A stretch of 12,796 nt of DNA from JBDKTH01 sp964558295. GTDB lineage: Bacteria; Planctomycetota; Planctomycetia; Pirellulales; Thermoguttaceae. Shown one piece after another: positions 1 to 6,303 of this stretch. Where the stretch lies: positions 1-12,796 of the forward strand of contig CAZLDQ010000166.1 in NCBI GenBank assembly GCA_964558295.1. The letters run 5' to 3'. The stretch's first letter is position 1. Every line of letters starts with the position of its first letter. The translations under genes were made by a program, and so were the position numbers. The notes beneath the pieces were generated by a model. It saw only the letters and a program-made list of their open reading frames with translations. It was not told the origin of the DNA and made no database searches.

Positions 1-52
1 CTGTTGCTTAACCGACCCCGGGCTTTGTGCCACTTCCGTTGAAACAAAACAT
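1..52. repeat. Left copy of 52-bp terminal inverted repeat
   Basis: Positions 1-52 are the exact reverse complement of 12744-12795, with one extra base (T) beyond the right copy. Identity stops abruptly at 53 on the left and 12743 on the right. The copy lies inside the minus-strand gene that runs off this edge. Read outward it gives LFQRKWHKARGRLSN, the same peptide found at the right edge. It could be a contig-end artefact or a real terminal repeat; the sequence alone cannot decide. Confidence 0.95.
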
Positions 53-392
53 CCGCAATTCGGCTGAGCGAGTCTTCCCAATCTGGATACTTCCCTTCGA
101 TTTCGTCGGCGACCGCATCGACGATCGTGCGAATCAGGGCGACGACCTGTTCGCGGCTGATGAGGTCGCCGGTCTTGATGCGATTGGCAACCTCGGCGGT
201 GCGAATCCTGGCACTGATGCCGCAGATCGTCGCGGCCAGTCCATACGCTCCGGCGTTTATCGCCTGCTCTGCCGCGAGCTTGCAGAGTAGCCGTTCGTCC
301 TGTAATGAGTCGTCCGGTGACTGGGCAAGGGCTTGCAGCCGCTCTCGCTGCTTCTCGTCCTGCAAGAGAAAGGTTTCACGGTGTTTGGACAT
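1..392 (-). CDS. Hypothetical small helical protein downstream of the replication gene (3' end cut by window)
   Basis: The product is not recognised. The ATG at 392-390 follows an AGGAG ribosome site with about 6 nt spacing, and it lies only 18 bp after the stop of the PrimPol/AAA gene, so the two are probably co-transcribed. The visible 130 residues begin MSKHRETFLLQDEKQRERL and are almost entirely charged, amphipathic helix with no membrane segment or signal peptide. A central part (about 45-75) contains AGAYGLAATICGISARIRTAEVANRI. This resembles the small accessory proteins found next to phage and plasmid replication or packaging genes, but I cannot name a family. The last 17 codons lie in the 52-bp inverted repeat shared with the other edge. 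Because the helix runs smoothly into that segment (SLSRIADVLFQRKWHKARG), this gene looks the more natural owner of the shared sequence. Confidence 0.72.
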   Translation of the reverse strand, partial: MSKHRETFLLQDEKQRERLQALAQSPDDSLQDERLLCKLAAEQAINAGAYGLAATICGISARIRTAEVANRIKTGDLISREQVVALIRTIVDAVADEIEGKYPDWEDSLSRIADVLFQRKWHKARGRLSN

Positions 393-410
393 TTTGTCTC
401 CTGGTTGGGG

Positions 411-2273
411 TCAGCTTGCCAGACAATACCCGTCTTGGGTCTGGCCGTTCTTCTTGATCTTGCGAGGAAGAAGCAGCTTGTCGTTGACGAGTGCGTCGAA
501 CACGTCTCGCGTGGCAAGGGTCGATTTCAGCCCGGCGGTATCGAAGATCACGGTCTTGGTTTCGCCGCTGGGGTATTCCTTCGCGGCAGCCAGGATGCGT
601 TGGCGGGTGGTGTCCGCTCTCTTCTCTTCGCGGGCTTCTTCGGGCGTGGAGAGTTCGACCTGCCAACGGCGGGGCAGGCCGGAAACGCCCTCTTCCACAT
701 CGAGCGCCCACAGGCCGGAATGCCCCGCCGAACCGCCCACGGACAGCCACAGCTTGTGCTCCCCGCTGCCCGGCACGAAGTCCTCGCGGCGTCCGAGCAG
801 CAGCCATTGGCGGGCGAACTCGGCGAAGCCGGCCCAACTCAGGTCGTCCAATTCGGGTGGTTCATAGTCGCTGCGGTTCTTGGTCTTGCCCCGCTTGCGT
901 GTGTGATGGCAGAGGACCGGAGCAACGCCGTTCCGCTGGCAGATGTCGGTCACTCGCCGAAGGAGTGCCCCTTGGACGAAAAGGTTGCCTGCATCAGCCC
1001 CCTCCAGACATAGATAGAGCGGATCGACGACGAGCACTTCACACCCGGTTTCCTGAATGGACCGTTCCATGGCGTCCAGGTGTCTTGGCGAGTCAAGCTG
1101 CGGAAGGAAGTCGGACCAGTAAAGGTTGGTGACTGCGGGGAGCCGAACGTCCTTGGCTCTACCGATGCGCCTCGCCGTCTCCTGTAAGGTTCCCATGCCC
1201 GATTCACCACTCAGCACGATTACCTTGCAGGGCCGCTTGGCCGGGAGCTGACCGAGAAACTGTTTGCCCGTCGCCAGCGAGATTGCCAAGTCGATGACGA
1301 TGCTGGTCTTGAGGGCCTTCTTGGGGCCGCCGACCAGACATGGTTGCTTTGCGACGAACACGCCGGGAATCAAGTAGTCCAACTGATAGTCGGTGCTGTC
1401 CAGTTCCGCACAGGTTATCAGCTTGATCCACAGTCGCCCGAAGCCCTGCTTGAGGAGATCGGCGCGGGCCGTTTCACGGTTGCCATCGTGCTTGAGGAGC
1501 GCGTAGGCGTCGAAGGCGTTGTAGTTCGTGTCCGCCTCGAAGGGCCGGCCGTTCGTCGTGAAGACGTGCAACAGGCGAGTGCCGTCTTCCGCCGTGACGA
1601 TGGAGGCCGAGACTGCTTTATCTGTGCCCGGTCGGGTCCAATGCTCGCCGCTGCCCGTCCAGCCGTAGTCCGCGAGGAACTCAAACCGCGACGTGCGGCA
1701 GAAATCCTCGTCAACGGGGGCTTTGGGCTTCGGTTCGGCTTTCGGCTTCTCGGGTTCAACACGCGTCAGCAACTTCTCAAGCACCGTCTCCGGCAGCTTT
1801 GCGGGACGGGTCGAAAGATCGGTCGTCCATTGCCGGACGAAGCCGTCCGTCGTGGACGGAGGCAGGAGGCTTTGGGCTGCCTTGCCGCCCGTGCCAAGGC
1901 GAACCTCTACCGATTTCCACTTCATGGTGGCCTTGCCGATCTTGGATAGCCGATCATCCCAGGCAAAGAGGTAGTGCTCTCCCCGCCGTGCCTTCCAGCC
2001 GGGCGTGGTGGGAATCTGGCCATCAAAAAGCTCGGCCAAGTCTCTCGGCGATTCCGGCGAGTCGCACTCGATGTCGACTGCGCCGGAGACTGGTCCGAGC
2101 AGCAGCCCGGTATTCATGTTCGGACTGTTGCTGAATCGCTCCTCTAGCTCCTCGTCGGAGTATCGCCGGTCTTGCCAGGCTTCCCCGATGGGCCGCTTCT
2201 GGCCCGCGTGGATTAGAACGGGGATCAGTCCAAGTGCGTTGCATCGCAACGCGGTCTCTAGGCAGGTTGTCAT
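411..2273 (-). CDS. Bifunctional primase-polymerase / RepA-like AAA ATPase (replication protein)
   Basis: This is a 620-residue probable replication initiator/helicase with a primase-polymerase N-terminus. Residues 1-170 resemble PrimPol: a metal-site-like VDIEC (66-70) and GGKAAQSLLPPS (129-140), matching the family's glycine-rich G-x-Q-x-x-PPS strand. A linker rich in K, P and E (about 170-190) leads to a small middle domain, then a RepA/RecA-like ATPase (AAA_25 type). Its Walker A is GGPKKALKTS (315-324), where the usual Gly before Lys is Leu. Walker B is VLVVD (413-417), and HHTRK (456-460) fits the following conserved strand. A winged-helix-like segment (about 555-602) ends the protein. 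The start at 2273 is supported by AGGAG 6 nt upstream; the frame stays open to 2420, but that extension has no better ribosome site. Such proteins occur on plasmids, satellites and integrative elements. The family call is firm; the exact role as initiator or helicase is inferred. Confidence 0.88.
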   Translation of the reverse strand: MTTCLETALRCNALGLIPVLIHAGQKRPIGEAWQDRRYSDEELEERFSNSPNMNTGLLLGPVSGAVDIECDSPESPRDLAELFDGQIPTTPGWKARRGEHYLFAWDDRLSKIGKATMKWKSVEVRLGTGGKAAQSLLPPSTTDGFVRQWTTDLSTRPAKLPETVLEKLLTRVEPEKPKAEPKPKAPVDEDFCRTSRFEFLADYGWTGSGEHWTRPGTDKAVSASIVTAEDGTRLLHVFTTNGRPFEADTNYNAFDAYALLKHDGNRETARADLLKQGFGRLWIKLITCAELDSTDYQLDYLIPGVFVAKQPCLVGGPKKALKTSIVIDLAISLATGKQFLGQLPAKRPCKVIVLSGESGMGTLQETARRIGRAKDVRLPAVTNLYWSDFLPQLDSPRHLDAMERSIQETGCEVLVVDPLYLCLEGADAGNLFVQGALLRRVTDICQRNGVAPVLCHHTRKRGKTKNRSDYEPPELDDLSWAGFAEFARQWLLLGRREDFVPGSGEHKLWLSVGGSAGHSGLWALDVEEGVSGLPRRWQVELSTPEEAREEKRADTTRQRILAAAKEYPSGETKTVIFDTAGLKSTLATRDVFDALVNDKLLLPRKIKKNGQTQDGYCLAS

Positions 2274-2361
2274 TCTTGACTCCTGGTGTCCTTGTGTGTC
2301 CTTCGAGAAGATCGGCCGCCCGGCAGAGGACACGGCTGCCGGACGGCCGTTGCCCTGAATT

Positions 2362-2423
2362 GCCGCGTGGCAACCAGTGGCGGAATAGGATTTCGTGGGT
2401 GGAGTGTCGCCGCGTAGCAACCA
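2362..2423. repeat. Pair of 15-bp direct repeats upstream of the replication gene
   Basis: GCCGCGTGGCAACCA (2362-2376) and GCCGCGTAGCAACCA (2409-2423) differ at one base and start 47 bp apart. They sit in the leader side of the PrimPol/AAA gene. Close by is the dyad CCCTAAATAGGG (2440-2451). Initiator binding sites or operators are possible, but two copies are too few to call iterons with confidence. Confidence 0.45.
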
Positions 2424-2577
2424 CTCCGGCGCCGCCGCGCCCTAAATAGGGTGGGGCGGGGGTGGTGCTGGCTGCACCATTCCAGGATGGACGGCAACAC
2501 TCAGGAACAGTCGTTTGCCGCGTTCACGAGTGGCCTTGCTCCGGCATCTGCCGGAACGGAATTGGAATTCAAGGCAG

Positions 2578-2668
2578 GGGGTGTCATGGGGTATCCCCAG
2601 GCTGCGGACGGGAAACTACTTGACCACTCTTCCTCGAATCGCGCCGGTGCGATAGCCCATGACACCCC
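2578..2668. repeat. Imperfect 18-bp inverted repeat, 55 bp apart, beside the replication gene
   Basis: GGGGTGTCATGGGGTATC (2578-2595) pairs with 2651-2668 at 17 of 18 positions, the only mismatch being at 2591. The spacer is 55 bp. A further 6-bp dyad (TCCGGT 2673-2678, ACCGGA 2686-2691) lies just outside the right arm. The region between the divergent replication and sigma-factor genes carries no convincing gene, so these arms are candidates for an origin structure or regulator binding. Confidence 0.6.
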
Positions 2669-2769
2669 GGTCTCCGGTCAGATTAACCGGAACAGATGAC
2701 GAATGAGGGGAAGGAAAGCCTCCGAGCCCGGACCCGAAAGAAGACGATGTCCGCATTGCTCTCCCTCCT

Positions 2770-2910
2770 CTACCAATATGACCGCGACGCGGCGGCCATT
2801 TTGCGCGGGAATTCCGGCAGGCAAGAGCAGATGGCTCGAAAACAGCCAGTCGCAGATACACCACTCTCCCTACCAATATGACCGCGACGCGGCGATGGTT
2901 TTGCGCGTAG
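2770..2910. repeat. Two copies of a 25-bp direct repeat exactly 100 bp apart, with palindromic core
   Basis: Bases 2770-2794 recur exactly at 2870-2894, and the 3' flanks stay similar (TTTGCGCG follows both). Each copy holds the perfect dyad CCGCGACGCGG (2782-2792 and 2882-2892). Each copy also reads YQYDRDAA on the plus strand and continues with similar residues (AILRG versus MVLRV). The 100-bp spacing places the two copies in different frames. This fits either paired protein-binding sites or a duplicated, decayed coding fragment. Confidence 0.8.
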
Positions 2911-3024
2911 GATTTGGCAAATTCCACAAGATTTACCGACAGGCCGTAACGATTACCCCTCGCGCACGGGGGCAGCCATACGGCGGCTGATTGCAGCCCC
3001 GCCACCGAGTCGATAATCAGGACT

Positions 3025-3984
3025 ATGGCCACCGCAAACCAACCGACCGACGAAGAACTGTACCAGCGATTCCGCAGGGACAAGGATCATGCCGCCTTCG
3101 AGACGCTGTATTGGCGTTACACGTCGCCCAGCGGTGATGCACTCCTGGATTGGAACGGCGAGAACCTTGTGGACTGGGTAAGATACAAACGCTTTGTCAG
3201 GTCGTTCGATGCCGAAGACATCGTTGCCGACTGTTGGGCCGATTTCATCATCAACCAGCCAGACATCAACGAGTGTTTCCGTGCCTTCACCTATCAAAAC
3301 CTTGAATGGCTCGTCGCCGACTACTGGGACAAGCGGAAGCGCCCCGAGAACTGCTGGCTGAAGCCCTGGCGAGCGCTAACGAATCACTTTCTTCCTCTTG
3401 ACGATGAACCATTCTCCATAATGGTGCGGGCGGAGAATACGGCAGCGCTGCAAGATGAGCGCATCAAGGCGAGACAGCACACCTATTTCCTCGACCTTGC
3501 CATCATGCAGGAGGCAATGACTCGGCTGTCGCCCGAAGAACAGCAAACCCTCCGCTTGTACTGGATCGAAGAGCGGACTATCGAGATGGCGGCGAAAGCC
3601 ACAGGTGTGACCTTCGCGGAGTTCCGCAGGCGGAAGGACGAGGCATTAGAGCGTTTGTGCAACGAATTCTTCCGCATTCGGCACAAGACCGAAACCTTGG
3701 AAGATCGAACGAAGCTGCTCAGCCGATGGGGCGACCTGCGCGCTGACCTCCATTGGGTGCCGGACGATGAGAACCAGGAGTGCGACTGCTCAGAGTGTGA
3801 GAAGATCCGGCGTCAGATGGCATCTCATCGCATTATTGCTGCCGCGCCAGAGTTGATCATTGCGCCGACCCTCAACGTGATCGTTCAGCTTACTGACTGC
3901 GATGGTTACACGTTGCCGGGCCAAACGACGCAGATGACCCTCTTCGGGATTGGGGGCGGAGTCTGGCAGGAAATGTGCCCTTGA
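3025..3984 (+). CDS. ECF-like RNA polymerase sigma factor with C-terminal Cys-bearing extension
   Basis: This 319-residue protein has the two-domain layout of sigma-70 family ECF factors, which direct RNA polymerase to a chosen set of promoters. Residues about 10-107 look like region 2 (YQRFRRDKDHAAFETLYWRY, then DAEDIVADCWADFI at 62-75, then FTYQNLEWLVADYWDKRKR). Residues about 158-212 look like region 4, with MTRLSPEEQQTLRLYWIEE and a recognition-helix-like FAEFRRRKDEALERL. Between positions 33 and 60 there is an insertion compared with minimal ECF factors. About 105 residues follow region 4, including CDCSEC (Cys 253, 255, 258), a possible metal or redox site. No anti-sigma gene is adjacent. 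AGGA lies 3 nt before the ATG, a weak but usable ribosome site. Divergence from the replication gene suggests control of the element's own promoters. The superfamily call is good; the subgroup is unknown. Confidence 0.8.
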   Translation: MATANQPTDEELYQRFRRDKDHAAFETLYWRYTSPSGDALLDWNGENLVDWVRYKRFVRSFDAEDIVADCWADFIINQPDINECFRAFTYQNLEWLVADYWDKRKRPENCWLKPWRALTNHFLPLDDEPFSIMVRAENTAALQDERIKARQHTYFLDLAIMQEAMTRLSPEEQQTLRLYWIEERTIEMAAKATGVTFAEFRRRKDEALERLCNEFFRIRHKTETLEDRTKLLSRWGDLRADLHWVPDDENQECDCSECEKIRRQMASHRIIAAAPELIIAPTLNVIVQLTDCDGYTLPGQTTQMTLFGIGGGVWQEMCP

Positions 3985-4022
3985 CCGTCGAGAAAGCCCA
4001 TCGGCCCCGGCGCTACCCATCT

Positions 4023-4081
4023 GGCACGCTGAGGGGTGCCCACGCGAGGCGTTTGGCGCTTACAGCCCGAGAAACGCTCGC
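4023..4081. terminator. Hairpins between convergent genes, candidate bidirectional terminator
   Basis: The sigma gene and the NUMOD1-like gene converge on 3985-4110. GCGAGGCGTTT (4044-4054) pairs with AAACGCTCGC (4072-4081) with one bulged base and a 17-nt loop. A smaller stem (GGCAC 4023-4027, GTGCC 4036-4040) precedes it. There is no clear U-tract on either strand, so intrinsic termination is only suggested by location and pairing. Confidence 0.35.
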
Positions 4082-4110
4082 GCGCGGTTAGGTCGACTTC
4101 AGCGCTCCGC

Positions 4111-4605
4111 TTAAACGGCCGTCTTGCCGCCGTGATAGAGCAACCCTTGACGAATCCGGCGGCTCATCGTCTCACGTTTCACGCCTTCCGCCTTCGCCGC
4201 CTCACTGACGCTCGGGTACGTCCTCACCTGATCGCCTTCGATCACCGTACACGGCCGACCGCGTCGCCCGCAGTTGGCCGGCTTTTCGTTCAAGAGGAAG
4301 TCGGCCCAGCCATTCGGACAGCCTGACATGCGATTGATGTCGGCCAGGCGGAGCCGACAGATCAGATGGGCTGCATCTTCATCCAGGGCACACTGACGCC
4401 CGATGAGCGGCCGTGCCACTGGCTCCACGCCCTCATCGGATAGCGCCCTCATCCATACCGCGAGCTTGCTTTGCAGCTTCTCTCGCTGCTCCCACACGCG
4501 AAGCCACGGGGTTTGGCCCTGTCGATGCGCGACGACATATCGAGGGATGCGTTCCTCGCGTGGATCAAGCAATTCCGAAACCATCCACTTACATGGTGCT
4601 GACAT
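4111..4605 (-). CDS. Hypothetical protein with C-terminal NUMOD1-like DNA-binding motif
   Basis: This 164-residue protein is of unknown overall function. The first 110 residues are not recognised; they contain a Trp/Arg-rich start (CKWMVSELLDPREERIPRYV) and three cysteines between 72 and 96. Residues about 121-158 (VIEGDQVRTYPSVSEAAKAE, then GVKRETMSRRIRQG) look like a NUMOD1-type helix-turn-helix, a module often appended to homing-nuclease-like and phage proteins. No HNH or GIY-YIG catalytic motif is visible, so it may be only a DNA-binding protein. The ATG at 4605-4603 has GGGAG about 9 nt upstream. The gene begins 45 bp after the stop of the XRE gene on the same strand, so the two probably form an operon driven by the promoter near 5115. 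Confidence 0.72.
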   Translation of the reverse strand: MSAPCKWMVSELLDPREERIPRYVVAHRQGQTPWLRVWEQREKLQSKLAVWMRALSDEGVEPVARPLIGRQCALDEDAAHLICRLRLADINRMSGCPNGWADFLLNEKPANCGRRGRPCTVIEGDQVRTYPSVSEAAKAEGVKRETMSRRIRQGLLYHGGKTAV

Positions 4606-4650
4606 GATGATGTTCTCCCTTGATGGCCCAGTTTGATACGTCGGCCTCGA

Positions 4651-5085
4651 TCACCGATCCAATTCCGCCAGCCTCGCCAGGGCATCCCTCTTGCTGATGT
4701 TGCGAACGGCGACCAGGGCGGCGAGTTGCGACCGGCGGGGGCGGGCTTTCCCGGCTTCCCAATTGTAGATCGTCAGCGGCGATACACCGACGAGCTTGCC
4801 ATATTGCTCGGCCGACAGGCCAAGGCGTCGTCGCTGGGACTTCACCGATTTGGCGGAATACCGAACGCCCTCCAACTGGGCATCCGCCGGTTGAACCCCG
4901 GCGGCTTGTACCTGCCGCTTGAGATACGCAATCTCCCGGTCTCGTTGCTTCAAGAGTCGCTTTAGCTCCGCCACCTGCTTGCGGTACTGCACGACGGCTT
5001 GCCGTGCTTCGGCGACCCGGGCCTCGGCCTCCTTCTCGGCCAGGCGAAGGACTTCCTGCTTCAGGGCGTCTATGACGTTGGACAT
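4651..5085 (-). CDS. XRE-family helix-turn-helix regulator with N-terminal coiled coil
   Basis: This 144-residue protein probably represses or activates transcription. Residues about 8-61 form a long heptad-rich coiled coil (EVLRLAEKEAEARVAEARQA and onward), likely a dimerisation arm. Residues about 80-135 form a Cro/C1-type helix-turn-helix with LGLSAEQYGKLVGVSPLTIY and then NWEAGKARP, which matches the family's conserved W-E-x-G-x-x-x-P signature. Most XRE regulators carry the helix-turn-helix first; here it is C-terminal, an arrangement also seen in phage and plasmid proteins. The start at 5085 is chosen because GGGAG lies 4 nt upstream; an earlier ATG at 5130 would overlap the -10 box. 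The direct-repeat array overlapping its promoter suggests autoregulation. Confidence 0.88.
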   Translation of the reverse strand: MSNVIDALKQEVLRLAEKEAEARVAEARQAVVQYRKQVAELKRLLKQRDREIAYLKRQVQAAGVQPADAQLEGVRYSAKSVKSQRRRLGLSAEQYGKLVGVSPLTIYNWEAGKARPRRSQLAALVAVRNISKRDALARLAELDR

Positions 5086-5114
5086 GATACTCCCGGCTCC
5101 TGGATCATCTGACA

Positions 5115-5143
5115 AGTATAGCACAGCCAATCGGGCCTACGGC
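5115..5143 (-). promoter_or_regulatory. Promoter of the XRE gene: TATACT -10 with -35 position inside a repeat
   Basis: On the minus strand TATACT (5120-5115) is a good -10 hexamer. A 17-nt spacer places the -35 at 5143-5138, which reads GCCGTA, unlike TTGACA, and coincides with the end of the first direct repeat. Transcription would begin near 5108, giving a leader of about 22 nt with the ribosome site. A poor -35 covered by repeats suggests a regulated promoter. Confidence 0.55.
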
Positions 5144-5230
5144 CGACGGCGCTTAGGGGGTACGGCCGACGGCGCTTAGCCCTTACGGTTGCCGGCGCTT
5201 ATAGTTAGGACCTACAGCCGACATCGCTTG
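5138..5230. repeat. Array of four 18-bp direct repeats (23, 23 and 29 bp apart) upstream of the XRE gene
   Basis: TACGGCCGACGGCGCTTA occurs exactly at 5138-5155 and 5161-5178, with degenerate copies at 5184-5201 (TACGGTTGCCGGCGCTTA) and 5213-5230 (TACAGCCGACATCGCTTG). The first spacings are 23 bp, near two helical turns, so bound proteins would lie on about the same face. The last two copies fall inside the 3' end of the minus-strand gene above, which gives that protein its odd basic tail. Likely role: operator or iteron sites. Confidence 0.85.
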
Positions 5231-5842
5231 GCACCTGCGGCCCGGTGGAGATTTCTTGGCCGTCGGCGGCCCCGGCGGCGATAGGACGGCCAGAGCGTTC
5301 GCCATTCCCGGCTTCTCGTGGATCACCGCCATGTAGGTCACGATCCAAACCGCCCCCCCTGCTCGCACCTCCACCAGCGGCTTGCCGCCCGGCCCTCGGG
5401 CCGCGACCTCCGCACGGACCGTCCCGTCTCGATCTTTGCCGTCAGAGGTCGTCTCTCGCTGTGTCCGATCGCGCACAGGCAAGGCCGTCGAGGTCTGGCC
5501 GTACCCCCATAAGGCCGCTGGACAACCTCGCCTCTGGCTGCCCTTGGATATCCGCCGTGGTGACAACCGATGGCCGGGGCCGTCGAACAGCGGTTGCAGC
5601 CCCACGACCCAACTCAAGTCAGCACGGCAGCCACGCAGCAAGGTCACCAGGCCCAAGGGCCGTGCATCGTCCCTGCCTCCAATCTTCTCCCGCACGGCAT
5701 CGTACCATCGCTGATCCCGCGCTCCGATCACGCTCGTGCCTTCACGAAGAGCCGCCCGCCCGACAACCTCCCGACTCGTTTGTCGTTCCCGGCTAGGAAA
5801 TTCTACTCGTGTGTCATTACGGTTATAGGAGGCGTTTATCAT
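5183..5842 (-). CDS. Hypothetical protein, basic, start uncertain
   Basis: I recognise no family. The frame has strongly GC-biased third positions from about 5780 down to 5240, which supports coding on this strand over the long plus-strand frame opposite it. Recognisable stretches include RDQRWYDAVREKIGGRDDAR, a hydrophobic GGAVWIVTYMAVI (about 50 residues from the end) and a Pro/Lys/Arg-rich tail (LSPPGPPTAKKSPPG). The last residues are encoded by two degenerate repeat units, so the C-terminus may be an add-on. The start is weak: ATG at 5842 lacks a ribosome site and lies in AT-rich DNA with poor codon bias, and a GTG at 5731 would fit the coding bias better. Length is therefore about 182-219 residues. 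Confidence 0.5.
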   Translation of the reverse strand: MINASYNRNDTRVEFPSRERQTSREVVGRAALREGTSVIGARDQRWYDAVREKIGGRDDARPLGLVTLLRGCRADLSWVVGLQPLFDGPGHRLSPRRISKGSQRRGCPAALWGYGQTSTALPVRDRTQRETTSDGKDRDGTVRAEVAARGPGGKPLVEVRAGGAVWIVTYMAVIHEKPGMANALAVLSPPGPPTAKKSPPGRRCQAMSAVGPNYKRRQP

Positions 5843-5882
5843 GCTCATTTCGGTCGCTGTATTTATAGTTTTCAAAGTTTAA
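5841..5882 (+). CDS. Possible 13-residue hydrophobic peptide (leader or toxin-like)
   Basis: AGGAGG at 5827-5832 lies 8 nt before ATG at 5841, an ideal arrangement. It opens a 13-codon frame, MLISVAVFIVFKV, closed by two consecutive TAA codons. The peptide is nearly all hydrophobic with one lysine near the end, like small membrane or leader peptides. It sits in the AT-rich divergent region, antisense to the doubtful start of the minus-strand gene. The size makes chance occurrence quite possible. Confidence 0.25.
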   Translation: MLISVAVFIVFKV

Positions 5883-5957
5883 TAAGCTGTCATCAGTATT
5901 GCAGTTTGACCGAGAATTTTAGGCATTTTAGTTTGCTTTGCATATAGAAGTATGAAA

Positions 5958-5971
5958 CACTAAATATAGTG
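5958..5971. promoter_or_regulatory. Operator-like dyad before the plus-strand gene cluster
   Basis: CACTA (5958-5962) and TAGTG (5967-5971) flank AATA, a perfect 5-bp dyad within AT-rich DNA. It lies 42 bp before the ATG at 6014. The surrounding 5800-6010 tract is by far the most AT-rich in the window and is the natural place for divergent promoters. A TTGACC at 5906-5911 is a possible -35, but I find no convincing -10 at the right distance. Confidence 0.35.
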
Positions 5972-6013
5972 CAATCACATCACAGTATCACATCGTTAGC
6001 AATTTGGTATTCT

Positions 6014-6280
6014 ATGGCCACATCTCATGGTATCAAGCCGTTCTACGATGTCAACGTCACACAAGAGGAGGTGTACGACGTGTGCCGTCGCCACCGCATT
6101 CTGCCCCAGCATTACCAGTGCTATTGGCGGCTTGTCGCGCTGGCAGAAGTCAACTCGACGGAGTTTCGCTGGCGACTCTTCCACTGCCGGAGCTACGAAC
6201 GGGCCACGGACGAGATCTTAGCGCTCGCGTCGCGCGGCATTGACGATCAACCTCTGCCCAAGTGGTCCGACGTGGCCTAG
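6014..6280 (+). CDS. Hypothetical small protein (88 aa)
   Basis: Unrecognised. The protein begins MATSHGIKPFYDVNVTQEEV and continues with YDVCRRHRILPQHYQCYWRL, a helical, aromatic and charged composition without signal peptide or membrane segment. Residues about 60-88 (RSYERATDEILALASRGIDD) look like another helix. An in-frame GTG at 5969 is possible, but the ATG is preferred because the GTG overlaps the CACTA/TAGTG dyad. There is no clear ribosome site for either. It is the first gene of a plus-strand run with the next two genes, consistent with a phage or plasmid accessory cluster. Confidence 0.6.
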   Translation: MATSHGIKPFYDVNVTQEEVYDVCRRHRILPQHYQCYWRLVALAEVNSTEFRWRLFHCRSYERATDEILALASRGIDDQPLPKWSDVA

Positions 6281-6303
6281 GCGGCAATCGGGCATAGATG
6301 GCT

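Larger units (their letters stand above)
2424..3024. other. Repeat-rich intergenic region between divergent replication and sigma genes (possible origin)
   Basis: About 600 bp hold no gene I can support. Reading frames here are short, lack ribosome sites and overlap one another. The stretch contains the dyad CCCTAAATAGGG (2440-2451), an 18-bp inverted repeat (2578-2668) and a direct repeat with 100-bp spacing (2770 and 2870). Repeats next to a replication gene are typical of plasmid origins, but there is no AT-rich unwinding tract in it, so calling it an origin is inference only. Confidence 0.4.

Noticed and set aside
127..1132. Long plus-strand frames opposite the replication gene
   Set aside because: Arg/Ser/Pro-rich translations typical of the antisense of GC-rich coding DNA; the minus-strand PrimPol/AAA gene explains the openness.
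2578..2668. Integron attC-like site
   Set aside because: The arms and spacing are in a suitable size range, but the GTTRRRY/RYYYAAC core ends are absent and no integrase of the tyrosine type is present.
2451..2990. Short plus-strand frames in the repeat-rich region
   Set aside because: No ribosome sites, mutually overlapping, and the repeats fall in different frames. I report the repeat and not a gene.
5245..5796. Plus-strand frame of 183 codons, Pro/Arg/Ser-rich
   Set aside because: Low-complexity shadow; the minus-strand frame has the stronger third-position GC bias.
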